Below, piece by piece: positions 23,945 to 30,874 of a stretch of 64,000 nt of DNA (its first letter is position 1; each line of letters begins with the position of its first letter). Under the pieces are notes generated by a model. That model was not told the DNA's origin. It made no database searches and was given only the letters and a program-made list of their open reading frames with translations. A program made the position numbers and the translations under genes. Source of the stretch: DASRDZ01 sp035569495 (lineage in GTDB: Bacteria; Chloroflexota; Dormibacteria; Aeolococcales; Aeolococcaceae); contig DATMMX010000031.1 of the NCBI GenBank assembly GCA_035569495.1, positions 1-64,000 on the forward strand, given 5' to 3'.

Positions 23945-24430
23945 ATCCGTCTACGACTCCCGCGCGGTCGACACTCCCGCCGACCGCTGCGTCGCCTGTC
24001 CCCCCGGCGCCTGATCGCCGCCGCCATCGCCGTCGTCTGCGGCTGGGTGGCGTACGCGGTCTACGCCGAGATGGCGGCAAGCCATTCGCTCGACGGCCAG
24101 CTCAGCGCCGCCCAGCAGCAGAACGACGCCCTGCGCCACCAGATCGACCAGCGCAAGGCGGAGATCGCCCAGGCCCAGACCCGCGAGTGGCTGATGGAGG
24201 AGGCGCGCAAGCTCGGCTACGTGGTGCCCGGCGAGCAGGTCTACGTGGTCACCTCGCCCGGGGCCAGCCTGCCCCCCGGCGGCGGCATCGACCTCAAGAC
24301 CCTGCCCAGCTTCCACCCGTCGCCCTCGGCCGGCGCCACCCCCGCGCCCACCCCGACCCCGATCGGCGGACCCACGCAGGGCGCCTCGCCCACCCCGTTC
24401 GTCTTCAGCGTGCCCACCCCGCACCACTGA
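23945..24430 (+). CDS. FtsB/DivIC-like septum-formation membrane protein
   Basis: A basic N-terminus (RRPLRRLSPRRL) precedes a transmembrane helix (IAAAIAVVCGWVAYAVYAEM). A coiled coil (QLSAAQQQNDALRHQIDQRK) and the FtsB/DivIC-type segment LMEEARKLGYVVPGEQVYVV follow. The C-terminal 50 residues are a Pro/Thr-rich extracytoplasmic tail. The only canonical start, GTG 24047, would cut the helix in half, and no ATG, GTG or TTG exists further upstream in frame. ATC at 23945 follows gaggg (23932-23936) at eight bases and is my preferred start, with CTG codons downstream as alternatives. A TATACT box at 23893-23898 would serve it. The protein probably belongs to the FtsL-FtsB-FtsQ division complex. 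Confidence 0.75.
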   Translation: MRLRLPRGRHSRRPLRRLSPRRLIAAAIAVVCGWVAYAVYAEMAASHSLDGQLSAAQQQNDALRHQIDQRKAEIAQAQTREWLMEEARKLGYVVPGEQVYVVTSPGASLPPGGGIDLKTLPSFHPSPSAGATPAPTPTPIGGPTQGASPTPFVFSVPTPHH

Positions 24431-24463
24431 CGCGGGGAGGGCGGGACCACCGGGGCGGTCGGG

Positions 24464-24469
24464 TAGACT
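24464..24469 (+). promoter_or_regulatory. -10 box directly before the initiator tRNA gene
   Basis: TAGACT ends five bases before tRNA position 1. The same hexamer serves ftsH (42801-42806). The predicted start site is at or within one or two bases of the mature tRNA 5' end. Confidence 0.45.
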
Positions 24470-24474
24470 ATGCG

Positions 24475-24549
24475 GGCGGCGTGGAGCAGTGGCAGCTCGT
24501 CGGGCTCATAACCCGAAGGTCGTTGGTTCGAATCCAACCGCCGCAACCA
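24475..24549 (+). tRNA. tRNA-fMet (CAU), initiator
   Basis: The cloverleaf folds cleanly: acceptor ggcggcg with cgccgca, D arm gagc/gctc, anticodon arm tcggg-ctcataa-cccga with anticodon CAT, and T arm gttgg-ttcgaat-ccaac. CCA is encoded at 24547-24549. Three consecutive G-C pairs below the anticodon loop are the initiator hallmark. Positions 1 and 72 are G and A, so the first acceptor pair is not Watson-Crick; in E. coli the equivalent mismatch is C-A. Confidence 0.95.
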
Positions 24550-24575
24550 TCCCCATCTCCCCAGCGCCACGCGCT

Positions 24576-24651
24576 GGCGGTATAGCTCAGTTGGTAGAGC
24601 ACCCGGCTCATACCCGGTATGTCCCTGGTTCGAGTCCAGGTACCGCCACCA
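24576..24651 (+). tRNA. tRNA with CAU anticodon, elongator Met (or Ile2)
   Basis: The acceptor ggcggta pairs with taccgcc, the D arm gctc with gagc, and the T arm cctgg-ttcgagt-ccagg is intact; CCA is encoded. The anticodon loop is ctcatac. The outer anticodon-stem pair is a C-T mismatch. Elongator Met is the default reading. A lysidine-modified Ile2 tRNA has the same CAT anticodon at DNA level and cannot be excluded. It lies 26 bases after the initiator tRNA, probably on one transcript. Confidence 0.92.
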
Positions 24652-24676
24652 CAATTCGCACCGATCACGGGGTCTG

Positions 24677-25912
24677 ATGGGAATGCGCCGCGTCTCGCTC
24701 GCTGCCGCCGTCGCGATGCTGTGGGTGGCGCTGGGCGCAGAGCAGCCCGCGGCAGCGCAGTCCGGCGCCCTGTCGGGCCGGGCGGTGCAGGCGCTGGCGT
24801 GGTTCGGTGGGACGGCGTACGCGGGGACCGACGCGGGGCTGTTCCGGCTGACCGCCGCGGGGTGGAGCGCGGTGAGTGCGGTGCCCTCGACGCGGCGGGT
24901 CAACGCGCTGGCGGTGGACGGGGCGCAGTTCATCGCGGGCACTGACGTGGGCGCCATCCGCAGCGGTGACGGCAACGTGTGGCAGAGCGCGGGCCTGAGT
25001 GGCCAGAGCGTCGACGCGCTCGCCTCGCAGGGCGGTGTCCTCCTGGCGGGAACGGGCCACGAGGGCTCGAGCGACGGCCTTGCCCTGCGCAGCGACGACG
25101 GCGGCACCACCTGGGCGCCGGCCACCACGGTGCCCGCGGCCGAGGGCATGCCCGGTGCCATGGCGCAGGCCGTGCTCGCGCCGGTTGGCGGGGACGGCGC
25201 GTGGGCAGGCACGGCGGGTTCGGGCGCGCTGCGCTCGGCGGACGGGCGCGGCGCTTGGAGCGACGCCTCGGCCGGGCTGGGCTCCCGCTGGGTCACCGCG
25301 CTCTGGCGCGACCCGGCGTCGCCGTCGACGCTCCTGGCGGGCACCGACGACGGGCTCTACCAGCGCGGCGGCGGTGCCGCGTCGTGGAGCGCGGCGGCCT
25401 TCCCGCAGCAGGATCCCTGGATCCAGGCGCTGGCCACCGCGGGGAACGGCGCCGCCCTCGCGGGCACCTACGACGGCGGCGTCTACCAGCGCTCCGGCGG
25501 TGGCTGGACGGCGCTGGCCACCGGCCTGCCCAGCGTCCTCTCCCTGCTCGCCGTCCCCGCCGACCAGGGTGGCGGCGTGCTCGCCGGCAGCTTCGACGGC
25601 GTCGCCTGCATCGCCTGCCGGTCGACCCTCGGCGCCGCGGCCTCCGCGCCGGCCCGCCCGGGCGCGACGCCCCTGCCGCCCGTGGCCAATCGGCCCGGCG
25701 CGTCGTCCGCCGCACGGGCGGCAGGCGCCACAAGCGCCACTCCAGCAGCAGCCGCCGCGAAGGCATCCGCCGCCGCCGCCCCTGGCACCGCGGGCGGGGC
25801 CTCACCCCGAGGTGGGGGAGGCCTGCCGCCCGCGGGCTGGGTGATCGTCGCGATCCTGCTCGCCGCGTCCGCCGGGCTGACGGCCCGGGGAGTGCGGCGG
25901 CGCGGGACCTAG
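24677..25912 (+). CDS. Exported BNR/propeller-like repeat protein with C-terminal membrane anchor
   Basis: 411 residues. A signal peptide covers residues 1-27 (ending AAAQ). Six or seven repeats follow of the type VQALAWFGGTAYAGTDAGLFR, VNALAVDGAQFIAGTDVGAIR and LLAGTDDGLYQR, with SDDGGTTW resembling a sialidase Asp-box; together they should fold as a beta-propeller. After an Ala/Pro-rich linker (about 320-375), residues 385-402 form a transmembrane helix with a GVRRRGT tail. No catalytic residues were recognised, so binding or surface display is likely. Its stop overlaps that of the next gene in CTAG. Confidence 0.85.
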   Translation: MGMRRVSLAAAVAMLWVALGAEQPAAAQSGALSGRAVQALAWFGGTAYAGTDAGLFRLTAAGWSAVSAVPSTRRVNALAVDGAQFIAGTDVGAIRSGDGNVWQSAGLSGQSVDALASQGGVLLAGTGHEGSSDGLALRSDDGGTTWAPATTVPAAEGMPGAMAQAVLAPVGGDGAWAGTAGSGALRSADGRGAWSDASAGLGSRWVTALWRDPASPSTLLAGTDDGLYQRGGGAASWSAAAFPQQDPWIQALATAGNGAALAGTYDGGVYQRSGGGWTALATGLPSVLSLLAVPADQGGGVLAGSFDGVACIACRSTLGAAASAPARPGATPLPPVANRPGASSAARAAGATSATPAAAAAKASAAAAPGTAGGASPRGGGGLPPAGWVIVAILLAASAGLTARGVRRRGT

Positions 25913-26577
25913 TTGGTCTGCCCCTCGAGGACCGCCTCGAAGCAGTAGTTCATCGAGCCCTTCTGGCACGGGCTCATGCTGGTCATGTCGCCCCACTGGT
26001 AGACGACGGTCCCGTAGTTGCCGCGGAAGTGGTTGCCCGCGGCGGCGCCACCGTGGGTGTTGAAGTTGCCCGGGCCCGACGGCGAGCAGGAGCCCGCGGC
26101 GTCGAACTGGTGGCCGCTGGCGTAGAAGACGTCGCGGCTGCCGCAGGTGTCCGCCGTCTTGTCGGCGCTGGACAGGTCGAAGTTGGTGACGTGGCCCTGG
26201 GCCCCGGCCTCCTGGCCGCCGCTCACGGTGAGGGCGAACTCGACGTGCTCGGTGCCGCGCTCGTCCTGCGGGCCGCCGCCGGTGTGGACGTTGCTGTGGG
26301 CGATCGTCCACGCGTAGGTGCCGTCACTGCTCGGCTGGCTGGCCTCGCAGTTCTGGCCCGAGTAGGGATAGGTCTTGCCGCTCGACGTCGCCCCGTCGGG
26401 ATGGTCGATGTCGCTCTGGCCGGCGAAGTTGTCGGCGGCGGCGGTGAACATCCCACAGAGCAGCTCGTTCTGCGCGACCGGCGTGCCGGCCGTCCCGGCG
26501 AACGCGCCCGAGGTGGCGATGGCGAGGCCGGCGAGGGCTGCAGGGGTGGCAGCGATCAATGCCCAGCGACGACTCAT
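25909..26577 (-). CDS. Secreted protein of unknown function
   Basis: 222 residues with a signal peptide (MSRRWALIAATPAALAGLAI, cleavage near AFAG). The mature part has seven cysteines (LLCGMF, QNCEAS, DTCGSR, GSCSPS, SPCQKG, NYCFEA) and Gly/Ser/His-rich polar segments such as AHSNVHTGGGPQDERGTEHVEF, suggesting a disulfide-stabilised extracellular beta protein. No family is recognised. The ATG follows the ribosome-binding site gggaggt at seven bases; that site lies in a possible long-range hairpin. Confidence 0.8.
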   Translation of the reverse strand: MSRRWALIAATPAALAGLAIATSGAFAGTAGTPVAQNELLCGMFTAAADNFAGQSDIDHPDGATSSGKTYPYSGQNCEASQPSSDGTYAWTIAHSNVHTGGGPQDERGTEHVEFALTVSGGQEAGAQGHVTNFDLSSADKTADTCGSRDVFYASGHQFDAAGSCSPSGPGNFNTHGGAAAGNHFRGNYGTVVYQWGDMTSMSPCQKGSMNYCFEAVLEGQTN

Positions 26578-26585
26578 GTGTGGAT

Positions 26586-26670
26586 ACCTCCCGGTCCGTT
26601 GGTGACGAATCCTTCCTTGGTGGCGTCGACCGGCGACCCGCGCAGCCCCTGGGCACCTCGCCCTACCGGG
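26586..26670 (-). promoter_or_regulatory. Possible ribosome-binding-site-occluding leader structure
   Basis: In the leader of the secreted protein gene (read on the minus strand) CCCGGT at 26670-26665 can pair with ACCGGG at 26595-26590, which overlaps the Shine-Dalgarno sequence GGGAGGT (26592-26586). Between the arms lie strings loosely like conserved blocks of the ydaO c-di-AMP riboswitch (GGGCGAGG, ATTCGTCACCAACGG), but the typical GGGGTGAATC block is missing. I call only the structure, not a riboswitch class. Confidence 0.25.
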
Positions 26671-26688
26671 ATCGCCGTGACGGTCAAG

Positions 26689-26736
26689 ATTCTAGCCATG
26701 CTGTCACATTGACTGCTGGTGGCGAAGTAGTTAACA
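26689..26736. promoter_or_regulatory. Divergent promoter region between the secreted protein and sigma-factor genes
   Basis: Plus strand: TTGACT (26709-26714), 16 bases, TTAACA (26731-26736), pointing to the ECF sigma gene with a leader of about 120 bases. Minus strand: TAGAAT (26689-26694), pointing to the secreted protein gene. This is the most AT-rich part of the 286-base gap between the two genes. Confidence 0.45.
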
Positions 26737-26863
26737 GGTGGTGCAGGCGCTCACTTGCGGCAAGCGGGGCAAACTCGTCACGACTCTGGCCGTAAGGATC
26801 GCGGCGCCGCCGAGTCCCACTCTCGAAGCCGCCCACCGGGGGCGGTGCAAGGGAGTGAGAACG

Positions 26864-27424
26864 GTGTTGCAGGCAGTCGAGATCGAGGACGCCGAGCTGG
26901 TCCGGCGTTTCCAGGGCGGTGACGTGGCCGCCTTCGAGACGCTGTACCGCCGCCATCAGCCGCTCGTCCTGCGCCACCTCACCCGGCTGGTCGGCGAGGC
27001 GGCGGCCGAGGAGCTGTCCCAGGAGGCCTTCCTCCGCGCCGCCCGGCGGCTGCCCGCGGACGCCGGTGACCGCTTCCGCCCCTGGCTGATGCGCGTCGCC
27101 CACAACCTCGCCGTCGACTACGCCCGAGGGTTGCAGCGCGAGCGAACCCTCGAAGCCCGCGTGGTGCGCCAGCGCGAGGACCGCGGCGACAGCAGCGCGC
27201 TCGACCTCGACGCCGTCGAGGACATGCGCAGCGTCGCCCAGGTGCTCGACCGCCTGCCCCGGCGCTACCGCGAGGTGCTGGTCCACCGCGAGGTCTACGG
27301 CTTCGACTACGGGACCATCGCGCGCCTCATGGACACCTCCGTGACCGCGCTGCAGACCCTGCTCCACCGCGCTCGCGGACGCTTCCGCGAGGAGTACCGC
27401 CGCGAGTACGGCGCGGTGGCCTGA
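26864..27424 (+). CDS. ECF-type RNA polymerase sigma factor
   Basis: 186 residues from GTG 26864, preceded by gggag at eight bases. Region 2 reads DVAAFETLYRRHQPLVLRHL, EELSQEAFLRAARRL and FRPWLMRVAHNLAVDYAR. Region 4 reads LDRLPRRYREVLVHREVYGFDYGTIARLMDTSVTALQTLLHRARGR, an intact helix-turn-helix. No anti-sigma gene follows; the next gene is convergent and encodes another sigma factor with its own zinc-finger domain. Regulon and signal are unknown. Confidence 0.93.
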   Translation: MLQAVEIEDAELVRRFQGGDVAAFETLYRRHQPLVLRHLTRLVGEAAAEELSQEAFLRAARRLPADAGDRFRPWLMRVAHNLAVDYARGLQRERTLEARVVRQREDRGDSSALDLDAVEDMRSVAQVLDRLPRRYREVLVHREVYGFDYGTIARLMDTSVTALQTLLHRARGRFREEYRREYGAVA

Positions 27425-27454
27425 CCTTCGAATTTCTCCCTTCCTTCCTTGGCC

Positions 27455-27506
27455 CTTCCTGATCTGGCGGCCGGTGGCTCTCACCCGCCGGTCGCCTATC
27501 AGGAAG
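27455..27506. terminator. Bidirectional terminator-like inverted repeat
   Basis: Perfect outer arms cttcctgat (27455-27463) and atcaggaag (27498-27506) flank an imperfect GC-rich inner stem (ggcggccggtgg with cccgccggtcgcc). It lies between two convergent sigma-factor genes and ends three bases before the stop codon of the second. Confidence 0.65.
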
Positions 27507-27509
27507 ACC

Positions 27510-28844
27510 TCAGCCGAGGTGGAGGCGGAAGACCGGGGAGTGCACCGCCGCCTGCGACGAGGGCGCCGGACCCACGGTCTGGCCCGCGGCCGTGACTGTG
27601 ACCGACGGGGGTTTGCCCGTCGTCGGCTGCCAGACGACCACGTGTGTCGAGGCCGGCCCTGCGGGCGTGGAGACGGGGCCGACCCACCGGTCGAGCAGCG
27701 GCTGCGGGCCGGGGGCCGGGGTGTTGCCTGCGGACTGGTCGCCCAGTCCGACGGGCGGCGGCGTGACAGGTATGAAGAGGACGTCGTTGCCGTAGTCGAT
27801 CGCGACCGGCGCTGGAGTGGGGCTTGGCGCCGCGGAAGCACTCCCGCCGTGGCCGTCGCCCGGGGGGACCTGGGCCACCGTCTCGCCGGGAGCCACCGCG
27901 GTGCCGCCGGGACCGGTGCCCAGCCCGCTGCGCGGTGCCACCGCCTGGACTGTGCGATCGGGCGCCGGGCCACCTGAGCCGTGGTGGAGCGCGATGCCCA
28001 GCCCGGTGCCGCCGAGCACCAGGGCACCGATGGTCGCCAGCGCCGCGGGTTGCATAAGGGTGTGGCCGACCTTCCGCGCGGCGTTCCCCAGGTGGACGAC
28101 GTGGTGCGGCGCCACTCCGTGCGGAAGGAGTGGCGGCGTGTGCAGCGCGAGGGGCAGCGGCAGCAGCGGCAGCAGGGCGAGGAGCTGGTCGGGCTCGGTC
28201 AGCCGGGCGCCGACCTCCCTGCACACCTCGCAGCGCCGCATGTGCCGGTCGACCGAGGCGCGCAGGTCGGCGGTGAGCATGTCGGTCCCGGCGGGCACCA
28301 GCTCGGCCAGGCGGGCGCAGTGGCGCCGCTGCCGCACCACCACCAGCAGCCGGATGGCCTGGGCCAGCGCCTCACGGGCGCGGTGCACCACCACGGCGGC
28401 GTGGGCGGGGGTGATCTCCAGCACCCCGGCGATCTCGCCGACCGTGAAACCGCGCCGCACGCTGAGGTCGAGCACCGCGTACTGGCGTGGCTCCAGGCTG
28501 GCGGCGGCGTCCCAAACCAGGGCGGCGGCCGCGATGGCCAGCGCCTCGTCCTCGGGGCCCTTCTCGCCGCTGGCGATGTCGAAGGCGGCCTCGATGGGGT
28601 CGGTGGGACGGCGGCGGGTGACGTGGGTCACCGCCAGGTTGTGGGCCACGGTGAACAGCCAGGGCCGCACCTTGTCCACCTCGCGCACGCTGCCGCCGCG
28701 CTCCATGAGGCGGATGAAGGTGGTCTGGGTGAGGTCCTCCGCGGTGGCGTGGTCGCGCACGGTGCGCACCAGGAAGTCGTGGATCTCCGGCGCGTGGCGC
28801 TCGTAGAGCAGGCCGACGTCGACGCTCGCGGTGGCGGGGGACAT
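27510..28844 (-). CDS. ECF sigma factor fused to a zinc-finger anti-sigma domain, membrane helix and extracellular tail
   Basis: 444 residues. Residues 8-172 are an ECF sigma factor (LYERHAPEIHDFLVRTVRDH, DLTQTTFIRLMER, VRPWLFTVAHNLAVTHV; region 4 DLSVRRGFTVGEIAGVLEI). Residues 175-210 form a zf-HC2/ZAS-type module with H175-C176 followed 25 residues later by H201-x3-C205-x2-C208. Residues 265-287 are one transmembrane helix and residues 290-444 a Pro/Gly/Thr-rich outside segment ending in a small beta-rich unit. Such fusions are known among membrane-tethered ECF groups (ECF52-like) of actinobacteria; here one protein may sense outside and regulate inside. ATG 28844 follows ggtgag. Confidence 0.88.
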   Translation of the reverse strand: MSPATASVDVGLLYERHAPEIHDFLVRTVRDHATAEDLTQTTFIRLMERGGSVREVDKVRPWLFTVAHNLAVTHVTRRRPTDPIEAAFDIASGEKGPEDEALAIAAAALVWDAAASLEPRQYAVLDLSVRRGFTVGEIAGVLEITPAHAAVVVHRAREALAQAIRLLVVVRQRRHCARLAELVPAGTDMLTADLRASVDRHMRRCEVCREVGARLTEPDQLLALLPLLPLPLALHTPPLLPHGVAPHHVVHLGNAARKVGHTLMQPAALATIGALVLGGTGLGIALHHGSGGPAPDRTVQAVAPRSGLGTGPGGTAVAPGETVAQVPPGDGHGGSASAAPSPTPAPVAIDYGNDVLFIPVTPPPVGLGDQSAGNTPAPGPQPLLDRWVGPVSTPAGPASTHVVVWQPTTGKPPSVTVTAAGQTVGPAPSSQAAVHSPVFRLHLG

Positions 28845-28901
28845 CTCACCAAACTGAACGCTCGCTACCGCGTCCGGCATGCGCTGCCGCATCATGCGCG
28901 G

Positions 28902-29858
28902 ATGCGAGCCATCCAGGTCAGTGAATTCGGCGGCCCCGAGCAGATGCGGCTGGTCGACCTCCCCGACCCGGTGCCGGGCCCGGGACAGGTGCTCGTCGAC
29001 GTCGAGCGCGCCGGCATCAACAACGCCGACACCCACCAGGTCGAGGACAGCTACGTCACCTCGCCCACCCTGCCGTTCGTCCCCGGCGGCGAGGTGGCCG
29101 GGCGAACCGCCGACGGGCGGCGCGTCGTCGCCTTCACCACCGGCGGATACGCGGAGAAGGCGCTTGCCTACGCGCCGGTCACCTTCCCCGTCCCGGAGGG
29201 CGTGGACGTGGGGGAGGCGCTGGCCCTCCTGGTGCAGGGGATCACCGCCTGGCATCTGCTGAAGACCTGCACCCACATGCGGCCCGGCGAGTCGGTGGTG
29301 GTGCACGCCGCCGCCGGCGGGGTGGGCACGCTCAGCGTGCAGCTCGCCAAGCTGTGGGGCGCGGGACGGGTGATCGCCACCGCGTCGAGCGAGGAGAAGC
29401 GGCAGCTCGCGCTCAGCCTCGGCGCCGACGTGGCCATCGGCTACGACCACCCGGACGGGCTCGCCGCCGCCCTGGTTGCCGCCAACCATGGCAACAACGT
29501 GGACATCGTGCTGGAGATGGTGGGCGGCTCGGTGTTCGACCGCAGCCTGCAGGCGCTGGCGCCGTTCGGGCGGCTGGCCTTCTTCGGGGTCGCCGGTCGC
29601 GAGCAGCCCAAGACGGTCGACCCGCGCTCACTGCTGCGGCACAGCTCGGCGATCATCGGCTTCTGGATGATGCACTGCTTCCAGCGTCCCCAGGAGATGC
29701 TGGCCGAGCCGCTCGCCGAGCTGTTCGGCCTGGTGCAGCAGGGGAAGTTGAAGCCGATCGTGGGCGCCACCTACCCGCTCGGCGACGCACCCCAGGCGCA
29801 CCGCGACCTGCGCTCGCGGGGGACGGTGGGCAAGCTGCTGCTGGACACGACCCGCTAA
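28902..29858 (+). CDS. NADPH:quinone oxidoreductase, MDR superfamily
   Basis: 318 residues. The GroES-like N-terminus (MRAIQVSEFGGPEQMRLVDL, RAGINNADTHQVE) and the cofactor site VVHAAAGGVGTLSVQLAKLWGA are typical of zinc-free quinone oxidoreductases, which reduce quinones or enones with NADPH. There is no catalytic-zinc cysteine pattern. Frames extended far upstream are open but carry no homologous sequence; ATG 28902 starts the conserved region. It is divergent from the sigma-fusion gene, and its TAA overlaps the convergent aldo/keto reductase stop in CTAA. Confidence 0.92.
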   Translation: MRAIQVSEFGGPEQMRLVDLPDPVPGPGQVLVDVERAGINNADTHQVEDSYVTSPTLPFVPGGEVAGRTADGRRVVAFTTGGYAEKALAYAPVTFPVPEGVDVGEALALLVQGITAWHLLKTCTHMRPGESVVVHAAAGGVGTLSVQLAKLWGAGRVIATASSEEKRQLALSLGADVAIGYDHPDGLAAALVAANHGNNVDIVLEMVGGSVFDRSLQALAPFGRLAFFGVAGREQPKTVDPRSLLRHSSAIIGFWMMHCFQRPQEMLAEPLAELFGLVQQGKLKPIVGATYPLGDAPQAHRDLRSRGTVGKLLLDTTR

Positions 29859-30874
29859 ACCTCCAGCAGCCTTCGGGTGCTCCCGAACACCAGGCCCACC
29901 ATCTCCTCGTCGGCGAGGAAGTCGCGCGGGAAGCCGTGCTCGATGGCCCCAACGCCGTCGAGGCGCTCCACCGCCTCCGCCGGCAGGTCGAGGTCGACAA
30001 CTCGCAGGTTCTCGCGCAGCTGCGCCGCGGTGCGCGCGCCCAGCAGCGGGATGACGTGCGGCCGGCGCTGCGGCGCGCGCATCCACGCCAGCGCAACCTG
30101 CGCCGGCGTCATCCCGCATTCGCCCGCCACGGCCTGCACCTCGGCGACGATGCGCCGCGTCCGCTCGCGCGGGGTGAGGTCGCCGTAGCGGCGCGGGCCG
30201 CCATCGGTCGCGGTGTACTTCCCGGTGATCACGCCGCCACCGATCACCGCCCAGGCGAGCACCGGCAGGTTGTGCGCCTGGGCCATGGGCAGCAGCTCGC
30301 GCTCGACGTCGCGGCTGCTCAGCGAGTACGGCGCCTGCACCGCGCACGGTCGCGTCCAGCCACGCAGCTCGGCGATGGCGCAGGCGCGCGCCACCACCCA
30401 CGACGGCGTGTCCGACATGCCGGCGTGGAGCACCTTGCCGGCGCGCACCATGTCGTCGAGGGCGCGCAGCACCTCCTCGACCGGCGTGGTGCCGTCCCAG
30501 ATGTGCAGCCAGAGCAGGTCAACGCGGTCGGTGCGCAGCCGGCGCAGGCTCTGCTCCAGCGACTGCACCAGGTTCTTGCGGTGGTTGCCGCCGCCGTTGG
30601 GGTCGCCGGGCCGCGAGGTCATCGTGTACTTGGTGGCCAGGACCACCTCGTCGCGCCGTCCCTGGAGCAGCTCGCCGAGGATGCGCTCACTGCTGCCGTC
30701 GGTGTAGTTGCTGGCCGTGTCCACGAAGTTGCCGCCATTTTCGAGGAAAACGTCGAGCATGGCGGCGCACTCGGCGGGGGGCGCGCCCCAGCCCCAATCG
30801 TCGCCGAAGGTCATGGTGCCGAGGCACAGCTCGGACACGCGCAGGCCGCTGTTGCCGAGGATCCGGTAGCGCAT
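29855..30874 (-). CDS. Aldo/keto reductase
   Basis: 339 residues. The catalytic tetrad is visible: Asp in NFVDTASNYTDG, Tyr in the same block, Lys in VVLATKYTM and His in DLLWLHIWD. NADPH-binding positions near the end include IPLLGARTAAQLRENL. This pattern fits the AKR families that reduce aldehydes or sugar-derived ketones. ATG 30874 overlaps the stop of the ArsR-type gene (TGATG) and follows gaaggagag, so the two are translationally coupled; the GTG one codon upstream is less likely. The substrate is unknown. Confidence 0.93.
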   Translation of the reverse strand: MRYRILGNSGLRVSELCLGTMTFGDDWGWGAPPAECAAMLDVFLENGGNFVDTASNYTDGSSERILGELLQGRRDEVVLATKYTMTSRPGDPNGGGNHRKNLVQSLEQSLRRLRTDRVDLLWLHIWDGTTPVEEVLRALDDMVRAGKVLHAGMSDTPSWVVARACAIAELRGWTRPCAVQAPYSLSSRDVERELLPMAQAHNLPVLAWAVIGGGVITGKYTATDGGPRRYGDLTPRERTRRIVAEVQAVAGECGMTPAQVALAWMRAPQRRPHVIPLLGARTAAQLRENLRVVDLDLPAEAVERLDGVGAIEHGFPRDFLADEEMVGLVFGSTRRLLEV

